Positions 17,735-25,664 of a stretch of DNA of 64,000 bases are shown one piece after another. Each line of letters begins with the position of its first letter. Positions within the stretch are counted from its first letter, which is position 1. The notes beneath the pieces are model-generated. The model searched no databases. It saw nothing but the letters and a program-made list of their open reading frames with translations, and had not been told where the DNA came from. Source of the DNA: JBCDCE01 sp039182515 (lineage in GTDB: Bacteria > Pseudomonadota > Alphaproteobacteria > Rhodobacterales > Rhodobacteraceae); contig JBCDCE010000002.1 of NCBI GenBank assembly GCA_039182515.1, forward strand, positions 31,412-95,411. Direction: 5' to 3'. The position numbers and the translations under genes were made by a program.

Positions 17735-18142
17735 TTAAGTCTCCGGCTCGGCAAAAGTGCGTTTGCATTCCGCGATTGCGCGATCCGCTTTACGTCCTGC
17801 TTTGGCGCGCGACACTTGAAGCTGGGCGAGGATGCGCTTTTCTTCTTCGAGATCGATCGTCACAGGGACGGTTTCGGCCTCAATATATTCCTCTTGGCAG
17901 AATTCACGCTTGTTTTTGAGATCACACGGCACAAGCCGGATCCGGGTGCGCTCCACCCGCTCGAGCCCATAGCCACGCTCAACATTTGCGGCAGTCTCTT
18001 GATAGAGCGCATCCAGCACCCGGTAGTCTTGCTGTGCTGATAAGATGCAGCTTTGCTCGGGTGTGGCGCATGCAGCCAAAGCCAAACACATAGGCAAAGC
18101 GCGCAATGTGGCGGGCAAACTAGCACGGTTTGTGGCGGGCAT
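17735..18142 (-). CDS. Small putative lipoprotein, function unknown
   Basis: This 135-residue protein has an N-terminal hydrophobic segment ending LALAAC, a good lipobox, so Cys24 is the likely lipidated residue. The mature part has several cysteines (SC, VPC, FC, EC) and a charged helical segment (about 95-130). I do not recognise the family. It converges on the SDR gene with a 14-base gap and is divergent from hemF. Confidence 0.7.
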   Translation of the reverse strand: MPATNRASLPATLRALPMCLALAACATPEQSCILSAQQDYRVLDALYQETAANVERGYGLERVERTRIRLVPCDLKNKREFCQEEYIEAETVPVTIDLEEEKRILAQLQVSRAKAGRKADRAIAECKRTFAEPET

Positions 18143-18246
18143 AGCGATTCCTAAAAGGTTTCAGCATTAAGCTTATCCCAGCCGGTTGGACTGGGCAAAA
18201 CACAAGTGCCGTGATAGCGTTAATGTCAACTTAAGAGGACATCACG

Positions 18247-19140
18247 ATGACAAAGATGTTTGACGATCGCAAAACCCGGGCTGCGGCTTGGTTCAGAGAC
18301 TTGCGGGATCAAATCGTGGCCAGTTTTGAAAGCTTGGAGGCCAACCACAACGACGGGCCTTTTGCGGACATGGCACCCGGCCGCTTTGAAGTGAGCGAGA
18401 CCAAGCGCACCTCAGACGATGGCAGCGATGCAGGCGGCGGTCTGATGAGTGTGATGCGCGGCGGCAAGGTCTTTGAAAAGGTCGGCGTGAATGTCTCCAC
18501 GGTTTATGGCACGTTGGGCGAGCGCGCTCAGGGCGCTATGGCGGCCCGCAAAGGCCTGCCGGGCATGAAAGAAGATCCACGCTTTTGGGCGGCGGGCATC
18601 AGCTTGGTGGCCCATATGCAAAACCCACATTGCCCGGCCGTTCACATGAACACACGGATGTTCTGGACGCCCCATGCTTGGTGGTTTGGCGGAGGCTCCG
18701 ATCTCAACCCAGCCCTTGAATACGAGGAAGACACCCAAGCTTTTCACGACGTGCTCAAAGCGCACTGTGATCCGTTTGGTTCGGAGATTTACCCCAAGTA
18801 CAAAGCCTGGGCGGAGGAGTATTTCTACGTCCCGCATCGTCACCGAGCCCGCGGTGTGGGAGGGATTTTTTACGATGACCTGTGCACAGACGATTGGGAG
18901 CGGGATTTCGAATTCACCCAGAACATCGGCAAGGCATTCTTACCGGCCTTTGTGCCTTTGGTTGAAAAACGCCTGGGCGATACTTTTGAACCGAGCCACA
19001 AAGACAAGCAGCTCGAGCACCGTGGGCTCTATGCCGAATACAACCTTGTTTATGACCGCGGCACAAAGTTCGGCTTAGAAACCGGGCATGATGCCAACGC
19101 GGTTTTGATGAGCCTGCCGCCTTTGGCCAAGTGGCATTAA
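18247..19140 (+). CDS. hemF: Oxygen-dependent coproporphyrinogen III oxidase
   Basis: The 297-residue enzyme converts coproporphyrinogen III to protoporphyrinogen IX in heme and chlorophyll synthesis using O2. The family signatures are visible: HMNTRMFW, WWFGGGSDLNP, the YVPHRHRARGVGGIFYDD region and YAEYNLVYDRGTKFGL near the end. Length matches the family. The start follows AAGAGGA. Other heme genes, hemE and hemC, lie 1-3 kb downstream. A terminator follows. Confidence 0.96.
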   Translation: MTKMFDDRKTRAAAWFRDLRDQIVASFESLEANHNDGPFADMAPGRFEVSETKRTSDDGSDAGGGLMSVMRGGKVFEKVGVNVSTVYGTLGERAQGAMAARKGLPGMKEDPRFWAAGISLVAHMQNPHCPAVHMNTRMFWTPHAWWFGGGSDLNPALEYEEDTQAFHDVLKAHCDPFGSEIYPKYKAWAEEYFYVPHRHRARGVGGIFYDDLCTDDWERDFEFTQNIGKAFLPAFVPLVEKRLGDTFEPSHKDKQLEHRGLYAEYNLVYDRGTKFGLETGHDANAVLMSLPPLAKWH

Positions 19141-19167
19141 AGCACTTGCGCATCGGACGAACGAAAC

Positions 19168-19198
19168 GGCCCGCCGGATTGGATCAAGCGGGCCTTTT
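19168..19198 (+). terminator. Terminator after hemF
   Basis: GGCCCGC (19168) and GCGGGCC (19188) form a 7-bp stem, followed by TTTT. Confidence 0.85.
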
Positions 19199-19222
19199 GC
19201 AAACGAGACTGTCTGCCCGGCT

Positions 19223-20194
19223 TTAGCCTTGGGTCATCAGATCAAAATAAAGCGTGCGAAAGTATTGCGCACCTTGCTCTGCGTCGAGCGGTGCAAAGAT
19301 CACATCGTTCTGCAAAATCTGCACTGGGCGCCCGTCGAGCGGAATGTATTGTACCGGCTCTGACGGCACAGGCCCTACAAGAACCTGAAGGGCGCTGTCT
19401 GCAAATATAGTGGGGCCACCGCCATTGGTGAGCGATCGGATCGCATTGCGACACTGAGGGGCGAGTTTCAAGTCAATGCCCTCAACCTGCGGCCCAGGTG
19501 CCACGGCCACACCGCTTGTGCCAGGTGCGATGAAAGACACGCGTTCGAGCTGGACGCCTGGGGCTTGGATGATGTTCCAAACAGTGCCTTCTTCAATGGC
19601 TTCCAAAACAAGGGCGACAGGCCGATCCGTTTGCGTAACCAAAACATCCGCACGGCGTAGCCCCGGAGCTTTGGCCAGATCGTCCACGCTGCGCGGGGTG
19701 GGGTTGTTGGCATTATAAAGCTGGAGCTCTTGGATATCGTCCCGCATGTCGTTGACAGACATCGCGCGGATTGCACTGCGCATCCGAGCATTGCCCAGCT
19801 GGACGTAATGCAGGGCAGTGCCCTGAGCGGGCGTGGTGAGGCTGCAATCGTCTTTGCGCGGTGCAAAGACCATTTCATAGGTGCGTGCGGCGCGGCTGGT
19901 GAAGCTGTAATTGCTGAAAAGCTCTTGTGAGGTGTGGGTATCGCTGCCCGTCCCTTTGACAAAACCTTCCGAGATCACCAGTCCTGCTGGATCCACAACA
20001 CGCTCACGGCGTTGGCTGGGCTTGTTTTCAGCCTGCTCTTGTGCGCCAGAGGTCTCGTCGCCCGACATAAACCAGACAAAACCAATGCCAGCCAGGATCA
20101 CTGCTGCAGCGGCCAAAAGTTTGGGTTTGGTCAGGGCGGATTTGAAATCTGTGCCCTGGAGGTCTTTATGAATTGGGGGCTTGAGCTGGGCCAT
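19223..20194 (-). CDS. Membrane-anchored protein of unknown function between heme genes
   Basis: I do not recognise this 323-residue protein. One membrane helix (about residues 28-45) follows a short cytoplasmic start, giving a type II topology with about 275 residues in the periplasm. Just after the helix is a charged, low-complexity linker (about 47-70). The periplasmic part has few cysteines and reads like a mixed alpha/beta domain; no catalytic motif stands out. It follows hemE in the same direction with a 78-base gap. Confidence 0.7.
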   Translation of the reverse strand: MAQLKPPIHKDLQGTDFKSALTKPKLLAAAAVILAGIGFVWFMSGDETSGAQEQAENKPSQRRERVVDPAGLVISEGFVKGTGSDTHTSQELFSNYSFTSRAARTYEMVFAPRKDDCSLTTPAQGTALHYVQLGNARMRSAIRAMSVNDMRDDIQELQLYNANNPTPRSVDDLAKAPGLRRADVLVTQTDRPVALVLEAIEEGTVWNIIQAPGVQLERVSFIAPGTSGVAVAPGPQVEGIDLKLAPQCRNAIRSLTNGGGPTIFADSALQVLVGPVPSEPVQYIPLDGRPVQILQNDVIFAPLDAEQGAQYFRTLYFDLMTQG

Positions 20195-20272
20195 GTGATA
20201 CCGACGAAAAAGTTACAAGGAAACGCACGCCTCATAGCACATTTCCCGTCCATTTTACATGGGTGTTTATGC

Positions 20273-21337
20273 CTAGGCGCCGTTTCGCACAGCTTCTAAC
20301 ATGACTGTGACATTTTCAGGGTCCGCATCGGGCGTTATGCCGTGCCCGAGGTTGAATATATGTGGACCATTCTTGAATTCTGCCACAATTTTGCGCGTTT
20401 CGGAAACAAGCTCAGGTCCGCCCGTGACCAAGTGAGTCGGAGCCAAGTTGCCCTGTACGGGGCCATCTTTCTGCACGTTTTTGGCAGCCCAAGCCGCAGA
20501 GATTGAGTTGTCCAAGGCGACACAATCCGCGCCCGTTTTGGCAGCAAAACCGATGTAATTGTCGCCCGCCTCCCTTGGGAAAGCGATGATCGGCACCTGC
20601 GGGTACTTGGCTTTCAAAGCAGAGATGATCTCCTTAGCAGGCGCTACGGCATACCTCTCGAAAGCGTCTGCCTTCAAAGATCCGGCCCAGCTGTCGAAGA
20701 TCTTCACAACCTCAGCGCCCGCTTCAATTTGCATCGAAAGATAGGTGATCGTGGCATCCGTGATCCGCTTGATGATCATGTCAAAAGCTGCCGGATCGCT
20801 TTGCATAAGGGCGTGGGCAGGGCCTTGATCGGGGGTGCCACGTCCTGCGATCATATAAGTGGCCACCGTCCAGGGGGCGCCCGCAAAGCCGATCAGCGTT
20901 GTCTCGGAGGGCAATTCTCGAGACAAAATTCGGACCGTTTCATAAACGGGGGCGAGGTGGTCGTGAATATCATCCGGGCCTTTGAGGGCCGTTGCAGCAT
21001 CCAAGCTCGTGGTGGTCGAGAGCCGAGGGCCTTCGCCGGTTACAAACCACAGATCGGCGCCTAAGGCTTGGGGGATCAGCAAAATGTCAGCAAAAAGGAT
21101 TGCAGCATCAAAGCCGTAGCGCCGGATGGGCTGCAAAGTGACCTCAGCCGCGAGGTCTGGCGTATAGCACAGCGATAAGAAATCACCCGCTTGGGCCCGT
21201 GTGGCGCGGTACTCTGGCAAGTAGCGCCCGGCCTGACGCATCATCCAACAGGGTGGTGTTTTTAACACTTCACCACGGAGGGTTTGCAACATTTTCTTTT
21301 CCGCTCTGACGGGCGAGATTGCTTGATGCTGGGTCAT
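20273..21337 (-). CDS. hemE: Uroporphyrinogen decarboxylase
   Basis: The enzyme, about 354 residues, decarboxylates uroporphyrinogen III to coproporphyrinogen III. Signatures are PPCWMMRQAGRYLPEYR near the N-terminus, FADILLIPQALG, GFAGAPWTVATYMIAG and FNLGHGITPDADPENV at the C-terminus. I use the ATG at 21337, which follows AAGGAA, over a TTG three codons upstream. It is divergent from hemC, so heme genes share this 171-base control region. Confidence 0.96.
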   Translation of the reverse strand: MTQHQAISPVRAEKKMLQTLRGEVLKTPPCWMMRQAGRYLPEYRATRAQAGDFLSLCYTPDLAAEVTLQPIRRYGFDAAILFADILLIPQALGADLWFVTGEGPRLSTTTSLDAATALKGPDDIHDHLAPVYETVRILSRELPSETTLIGFAGAPWTVATYMIAGRGTPDQGPAHALMQSDPAAFDMIIKRITDATITYLSMQIEAGAEVVKIFDSWAGSLKADAFERYAVAPAKEIISALKAKYPQVPIIAFPREAGDNYIGFAAKTGADCVALDNSISAAWAAKNVQKDGPVQGNLAPTHLVTGGPELVSETRKIVAEFKNGPHIFNLGHGITPDADPENVTVMLEAVRNGA

Positions 21338-21508
21338 GGCGAACAATTCCTTTTTGGCGCACGGTCGCTAAGTCTCTGGTAACGCATCGCCTTTTTTGAA
21401 GAAAGAAGATTTTCTTTTTCAAGGTGAGCGGTTAGGCTCGCGCGTGCAAAGCGCAGATCATTGGAAACTTTGACACTTGCGCTGTCAAGTAAAGATGACG
21501 AGATCGCT

Positions 21509-22450
21509 ATGAACTATCCAACCCCTTCTGCGCCGCTCAAAATTGGCACGCGCGGCTCTCCTTTGGCTCTGGCCCAAGCCTATGAGACCCGGCGGCGCCT
21601 GTCAGAAGCGTTTGATCTGCCAGAAGATGCCTTTGAGATCGTTGTCATCAAAACCACGGGCGACAAAATTCTGGATCGGCCACTCAAAGAAGTGGGCGGC
21701 AAGGGCTTGTTTACGCGCGAAATTGAAGACGATCTTTTAAGCGGTGCAATCGATATCGCAGTGCATTCCATGAAAGACATGCCTGTCGCGCAGCCCGAAG
21801 GACTTTTGCTTGATACCTATCTGCCGCGCGAAGATGTGCGAGACGCTTTTGTCAGCCATGATCTGCGCGCCATTGCGGATCTGGACGAAGGGGCCACCGT
21901 TGGAACGTCGAGCCTTAGACGCAAAGCGCAGCTTTTGGCAAAGCGGCCAGACCTCAACATTGTGGAATTTCGCGGAAATCTGCAGACGCGCTTGGGCAAA
22001 TTGGCAAGTGGCGTAGCACAAGCGACCTTTTTGGCTATGGCAGGGCTTAAGAGGTTGAATTTGGACGACGTCCCTAAAACGCCCATTCCGGTGGAAGACA
22101 TGCTGCCAGCCGTCGCTCAAGGGGCAATTGGGATCGAGCGCCGAGTTGATGATATGCGTGCAGCCGAGATGCTCAGCGCGATCCACGATGTGCAAACAGG
22201 TCAACGCCTGGCGGCGGAGCGGTCTTTTTTGGCGGCTTTGGACGGCTCGTGCGAAACGCCTATTGGCGGTTTGGCGGAATTGCAGGGCGGTTCCCTTCAT
22301 CTGCGCGGGGAGATTCTCCGCTTGGATGGATCAGAGGTTTTGGCGGATGCTTCAACTGGAGCGATTGAAGACGCCGAGGCAATGGGACGCCAACTCGCCG
22401 AAGGGCTGCGTGCCCGCGCAGGCGAGGGCTTTTTCAGCTGGGTTTCGTAG
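21509..22450 (+). CDS. hemC: Hydroxymethylbilane synthase (porphobilinogen deaminase)
   Basis: The enzyme, about 313 residues, joins four porphobilinogens into hydroxymethylbilane. The start LKIGTRGSPLALAQA, the VHSMKDMP loop, GTSSLRRKAQL and the dipyrromethane-cofactor cysteine in LDGSCETPIGG are all present. I prefer the ATG at 21509 because the family begins close to KIGTRGSPLA. A TTG at 21461 would add 16 unlikely residues. Confidence 0.96.
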   Translation: MNYPTPSAPLKIGTRGSPLALAQAYETRRRLSEAFDLPEDAFEIVVIKTTGDKILDRPLKEVGGKGLFTREIEDDLLSGAIDIAVHSMKDMPVAQPEGLLLDTYLPREDVRDAFVSHDLRAIADLDEGATVGTSSLRRKAQLLAKRPDLNIVEFRGNLQTRLGKLASGVAQATFLAMAGLKRLNLDDVPKTPIPVEDMLPAVAQGAIGIERRVDDMRAAEMLSAIHDVQTGQRLAAERSFLAALDGSCETPIGGLAELQGGSLHLRGEILRLDGSEVLADASTGAIEDAEAMGRQLAEGLRARAGEGFFSWVS

Positions 22451-22673
22451 GGATTTTTAGCGTCCTTCAAAAAAACCTGAGTTTTTGGCGGCCCGCTCCC
22501 TACCACCCTTCATTGTTTGGCGATTCGGCTAAGACGTGCTGAACTTCCGGGCAGTTTTTCTTTAAAATTTTATTTGCGCTGCGTTGGCATCCAAAGCGGC
22601 TTCGTTTCCTCTATCGATCCTCATTGGCATTATGCGTGACAAGCCGTCTTAAATCCTAGTGCCTCTACCTGCC
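22451..22673. other. Gap between convergent hemC and FAD-linked oxidase genes
   Basis: 223 bases without a gene. Unlike three other convergent gaps in the window it has no palindromic element, and I see no clear terminator. Confidence 0.4.
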
Positions 22674-24089
22674 TCACGAGCCCGTAAGGCCATCAAAAAC
22701 TTTGCCCGGATTCATGATCCCCAAGGGATCAAGCGCTCGTTTTATCGCGACCATAGCCGCTAGGGCCACTGGATCTTTGCGGCGTTCCAATGTGTTGCGT
22801 TTCTTGATGCCAACCCCATGCTCTGCTGAAAAGCTGCCCGAAAAAGCCTCAACGACATCCTCAATTGTTTGAGTGAGGGCGTCACAATGGGCCGGATCCT
22901 CGTGCGTTGGGAAGATTGGCAAATGCACGTTGCCATCCCCAAGATGCGCGACAATCAGACTGGTGACGCCTGGATCTTTGGCGCGCAAAGCCGCCATAAC
23001 CGCGTCTGTAAAGTCCTGAACACGCTCAGGTGCAACCGCCACATCGTGGTTCACGCAATGACCTGGATGCGCAAACGTGACCTCGGCGGCCAATTCGCGA
23101 CGTTCCCAAAATGCACTCTTTTGTGCATCAGATTGGGCGACAACAGCGTCCAGGAGTGCGCCTTTTTCCAAGAATCCAGCCAGCATTGTTTCTAACAACT
23201 CGGTTAAGGGTACCGTGCCATCGGTGCGCATGTCTGTATCGCGAGGCGCAGAAGAAGAAATCTCAAGCAAGATGTTTACAGGATAGATTTTGGACAGTGG
23301 CGTGGCCTGTTTTGGATCATGGTTCGCCAATGCTTCGAGGTAGGCGGGCTCCATAAACTCGAACGCATCAACGCTGTTTGACGTTGCTTCTTGCAGGGCA
23401 CGTAGCAGCGAAAGAGCTGAATTGAGTGTATCTGTCGCCACAAAGGCAGTGGCGGTGGCTTTGGGTTGCGCCACAAGCTTGAGAACCGCTTTCGTGATCA
23501 CACCCAGCGTTCCTTCTGCGCCGATAAAGAGGTTTCTGAGATCAAGGCCTGTGTTGTCTTTGTGCAGAGCGCTCATGAGGTTCATGATCTCACCATTGGG
23601 CAACACCACTTCGAGTCCCAAACACAGATCCCGCGTATTGCCATAGCGCAAGACGTTTGAGCCACCCGCGTTGGTTGCCAGCATGCCGCCGAGCATCGCA
23701 GAGCCCTTTGCGCCGAAGGTCATTGGAAACAGGAGGTCGTGCGTTTCAGTTGCCGTATGCAGATCAGACAAGATGACACCTGCGCCCACCTCGGCCGTTC
23801 GCGCGCGGGGCGAGATGTCCAGTGAGTCTAAACGATCCAGCGACAGCATCACGGCACCGTCAGCTTTGGTGCCGCCTGCCAGCCCAGTATTGCCCGAAAC
23901 AGGGACAATTGGGGTTTGGGTTGCGCTGGCCCACCGCATAATCTGAGCAACCTCTTGTGTTGAGCCTGGGCGCACCACGCATGCGGGGTCCCAGGAGAGG
24001 GCACCTGTCCAGTCTTGTTGCCATTTGGCAGCGTCGGTGCCTCGTGCGGTAAACGCGGGATCAAATATTTCGAACAGTGAATTTTCCAT
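22674..24089 (-). CDS. FAD-linked oxidase (D-lactate/2-hydroxyglutarate dehydrogenase-like)
   Basis: The protein, about 471 residues, has a VAO/PCMH-type FAD domain: VRPGSTQEVAQIMRWA, PVSGNTGLAGGT, MLGGMLATNAGG and GAEGTLGVITKA. A C-terminal FAD-oxidase domain follows, with HLGDGNVHLPIF and SAEHGVGIKK. This is the GlcD/Dld/D2HGDH branch, which oxidises D-2-hydroxy acids and passes electrons to the quinone pool or an electron-transfer protein. The precise substrate is not readable. The ATG at 24089 follows GAGGAA. Three 11-bp direct repeats lie just upstream. Confidence 0.88.
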   Translation of the reverse strand: MENSLFEIFDPAFTARGTDAAKWQQDWTGALSWDPACVVRPGSTQEVAQIMRWASATQTPIVPVSGNTGLAGGTKADGAVMLSLDRLDSLDISPRARTAEVGAGVILSDLHTATETHDLLFPMTFGAKGSAMLGGMLATNAGGSNVLRYGNTRDLCLGLEVVLPNGEIMNLMSALHKDNTGLDLRNLFIGAEGTLGVITKAVLKLVAQPKATATAFVATDTLNSALSLLRALQEATSNSVDAFEFMEPAYLEALANHDPKQATPLSKIYPVNILLEISSSAPRDTDMRTDGTVPLTELLETMLAGFLEKGALLDAVVAQSDAQKSAFWERRELAAEVTFAHPGHCVNHDVAVAPERVQDFTDAVMAALRAKDPGVTSLIVAHLGDGNVHLPIFPTHEDPAHCDALTQTIEDVVEAFSGSFSAEHGVGIKKRNTLERRKDPVALAAMVAIKRALDPLGIMNPGKVFDGLTGS

Positions 24090-24120
24090 TTTTCCTCGCA
24101 CAAGGTGCCAGTTGTTGGCC

Positions 24121-24153
24121 CAGAGTTGACCAAGAGTTGACCCAGAGTTGGCT
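24121..24153 (-). repeat. Three tandem 11-bp repeats upstream of the FAD-linked oxidase gene
   Basis: CAGAGTTGACC, AAGAGTTGACC and CAGAGTTGGCT sit head to tail, 32-64 bases before the start codon. The 11-base period is close to one DNA turn, so they could be a regulator-binding array. Confidence 0.6.
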
Positions 24154-24253
24154 TTGAGAGGACTCTGCGCCACCTCAGCCTGTCTGGCAAGAAATAGGGT
24201 GCGATTTCGGTCTTGACGTAGCGCAGTGCTGCCCGTAAGTGACCCGCCAGCGT

Positions 24254-24330
24254 GGCGGTATAGCTCAGTTGGTTAGAGCAGAGGAATCATAATCCTTGTG
24301 TCCGGGGTTCAAGTCCCTGTACCGCCACCA
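24254..24330 (+). tRNA. tRNA-Met (anticodon CAT)
   Basis: The 77-base cloverleaf is complete. The acceptor stem is GGCGGTA with TACCGCC, the D-stem GCTC with GAGC, and the anticodon arm GAGGA-ATCATAA-TCCTT. The T-arm is CGGGG-TTCAAGT-CCCTG, and an encoded CCA ends it. The CAT anticodon with this body fits elongator tRNA-Met. A lysidine-modified tRNA-Ile2 also has CAT and is less likely. Confidence 0.95.
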
Positions 24331-24422
24331 TACTTCCCCTTCAGACCGAATATGATATGGCTTGGATGACGAGGCTGATTGGGGCCTCTTGTCGGCTTTG
24401 CTCATGGATCAAGGGGTCAAAA

Positions 24423-25664
24423 ATGGCGAATGTTGTGGTGGCCGGAGCTGGCATTGTTGGCGTCTCGACGGCCATTTGGCTGCAACGCGCCGGGCATAGC
24501 GTGACCTTGGTCGACCGTGAAGGCTTCGCAGCTGGGACAAGCTATGGCAACGCGGGTGTTTTGGCATCAGGCGCCCTTGTGCCCATCACCACAGCGGGGC
24601 TTTGGCGAAAAGCCCCTGGCATGCTTTTTGACCCCAATGCACCGCTCTTTATTCGCTGGTCTTATTTGCCGCGCTTGGTGCCATTTTTATGGAAGTATAT
24701 GGGATTTGCGACCAGGTCTCATATGGAGCGTTACGCGGCAGAGATGGCTTATTTGGTTAAGGATTGTGTGGATCAGCACAGAGCCTTGGCTGCTGGCACA
24801 CCCGCCGAAGAGCTCATTTCTGACAAAGACTATGTTTTTGGGTACGCCAGCCAAGCGTCTTTTGAGGCAGACGCCCTGGGTTGGGACATGCGGCGCAAGC
24901 ATGGCGTCCGGCTAGATGTGATGACCGGCAAAGACTACGGGAAAATCGATCCTCTTTTTGACGGACGGTTTCATACCGTTGTCGCTTGCAAAAACCACGG
25001 CCATGTCAAGGATCCCGGCGCCTATGTTCAGGCATTAGGACGTCATTTCGTTGACTCTGGCGGTTCGCTTATGATCACGGACATCGAAGACGTTGAAATG
25101 AGCGATGGTCGCTGCACTGCACTTTTGACCACCCAAGGGCCTGTGACCGGCGACAACATCGTGATCGCCATGGGCGCTTGGTCAGCCAAAGTGGCACGAA
25201 AGCTTGGACTTAAGACTTTGGCCTTTGAGAGCGAGCGGGGTTACCACATTGAGCTTTGGGGTGCGTCAGAAGCGCCAGTGAATCCGACGTATGTTGCGTC
25301 TGGAAAATTTGTTATCTCGCCTATGCAAGGGCGCTTACGGCTCGCTGGTGTTGTTGAATTTGGTGGGCTCGATACGCCGCCGAGTGCTGCTCCGTTGGCT
25401 CTGCTTCGGCGGCAATTTTTTGAAGTTCTGCCTGACGTAACATGGGAGCGCGAGGAAACATGGATGGGTCACAGGCCCGCACCGTCCGATAGCTTCCCGC
25501 TCCTGGGCCCAACGAAAGAAGGATCCCAAACATACCTTGCATTTGGTCATCAACACATTGGCTTAACGGCCGGCCCGAAAACCGGCCGATTGGTTGCGGA
25601 CATGATATCAAACACACCCTCCAACCAGGATCTTTCAGCCTTTGACCCTCAGCGCTATCGCTAG
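24423..25664 (+). CDS. FAD-dependent amino acid dehydrogenase (DadA-like, DAO family)
   Basis: The protein, about 413 residues, opens with the dinucleotide-binding VVAGAGIVGVSTAIWL and then GTSYGNAGVL, the hallmark of D-amino acid dehydrogenases such as DadA. The C-terminal GHQHIGLTAGPKTGRLVADMI closes the FAD site. Such enzymes oxidise D-amino acids to 2-oxo acids and pass electrons to the respiratory chain. The ATG at 24423 follows AAGGGG at good spacing. The last 4 bases overlap the convergent kinase gene. Confidence 0.87.
   Translation: MANVVVAGAGIVGVSTAIWLQRAGHSVTLVDREGFAAGTSYGNAGVLASGALVPITTAGLWRKAPGMLFDPNAPLFIRWSYLPRLVPFLWKYMGFATRSHMERYAAEMAYLVKDCVDQHRALAAGTPAEELISDKDYVFGYASQASFEADALGWDMRRKHGVRLDVMTGKDYGKIDPLFDGRFHTVVACKNHGHVKDPGAYVQALGRHFVDSGGSLMITDIEDVEMSDGRCTALLTTQGPVTGDNIVIAMGAWSAKVARKLGLKTLAFESERGYHIELWGASEAPVNPTYVASGKFVISPMQGRLRLAGVVEFGGLDTPPSAAPLALLRRQFFEVLPDVTWEREETWMGHRPAPSDSFPLLGPTKEGSQTYLAFGHQHIGLTAGPKTGRLVADMISNTPSNQDLSAFDPQRYR

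Noticed and set aside
24254..24330. tRNA-Ile2 (lysidine-modified CAT) for the tRNA
   Set aside because: Stem sequences fit elongator tRNA-Met of alphaproteobacteria better, though sequence alone does not fully exclude it.
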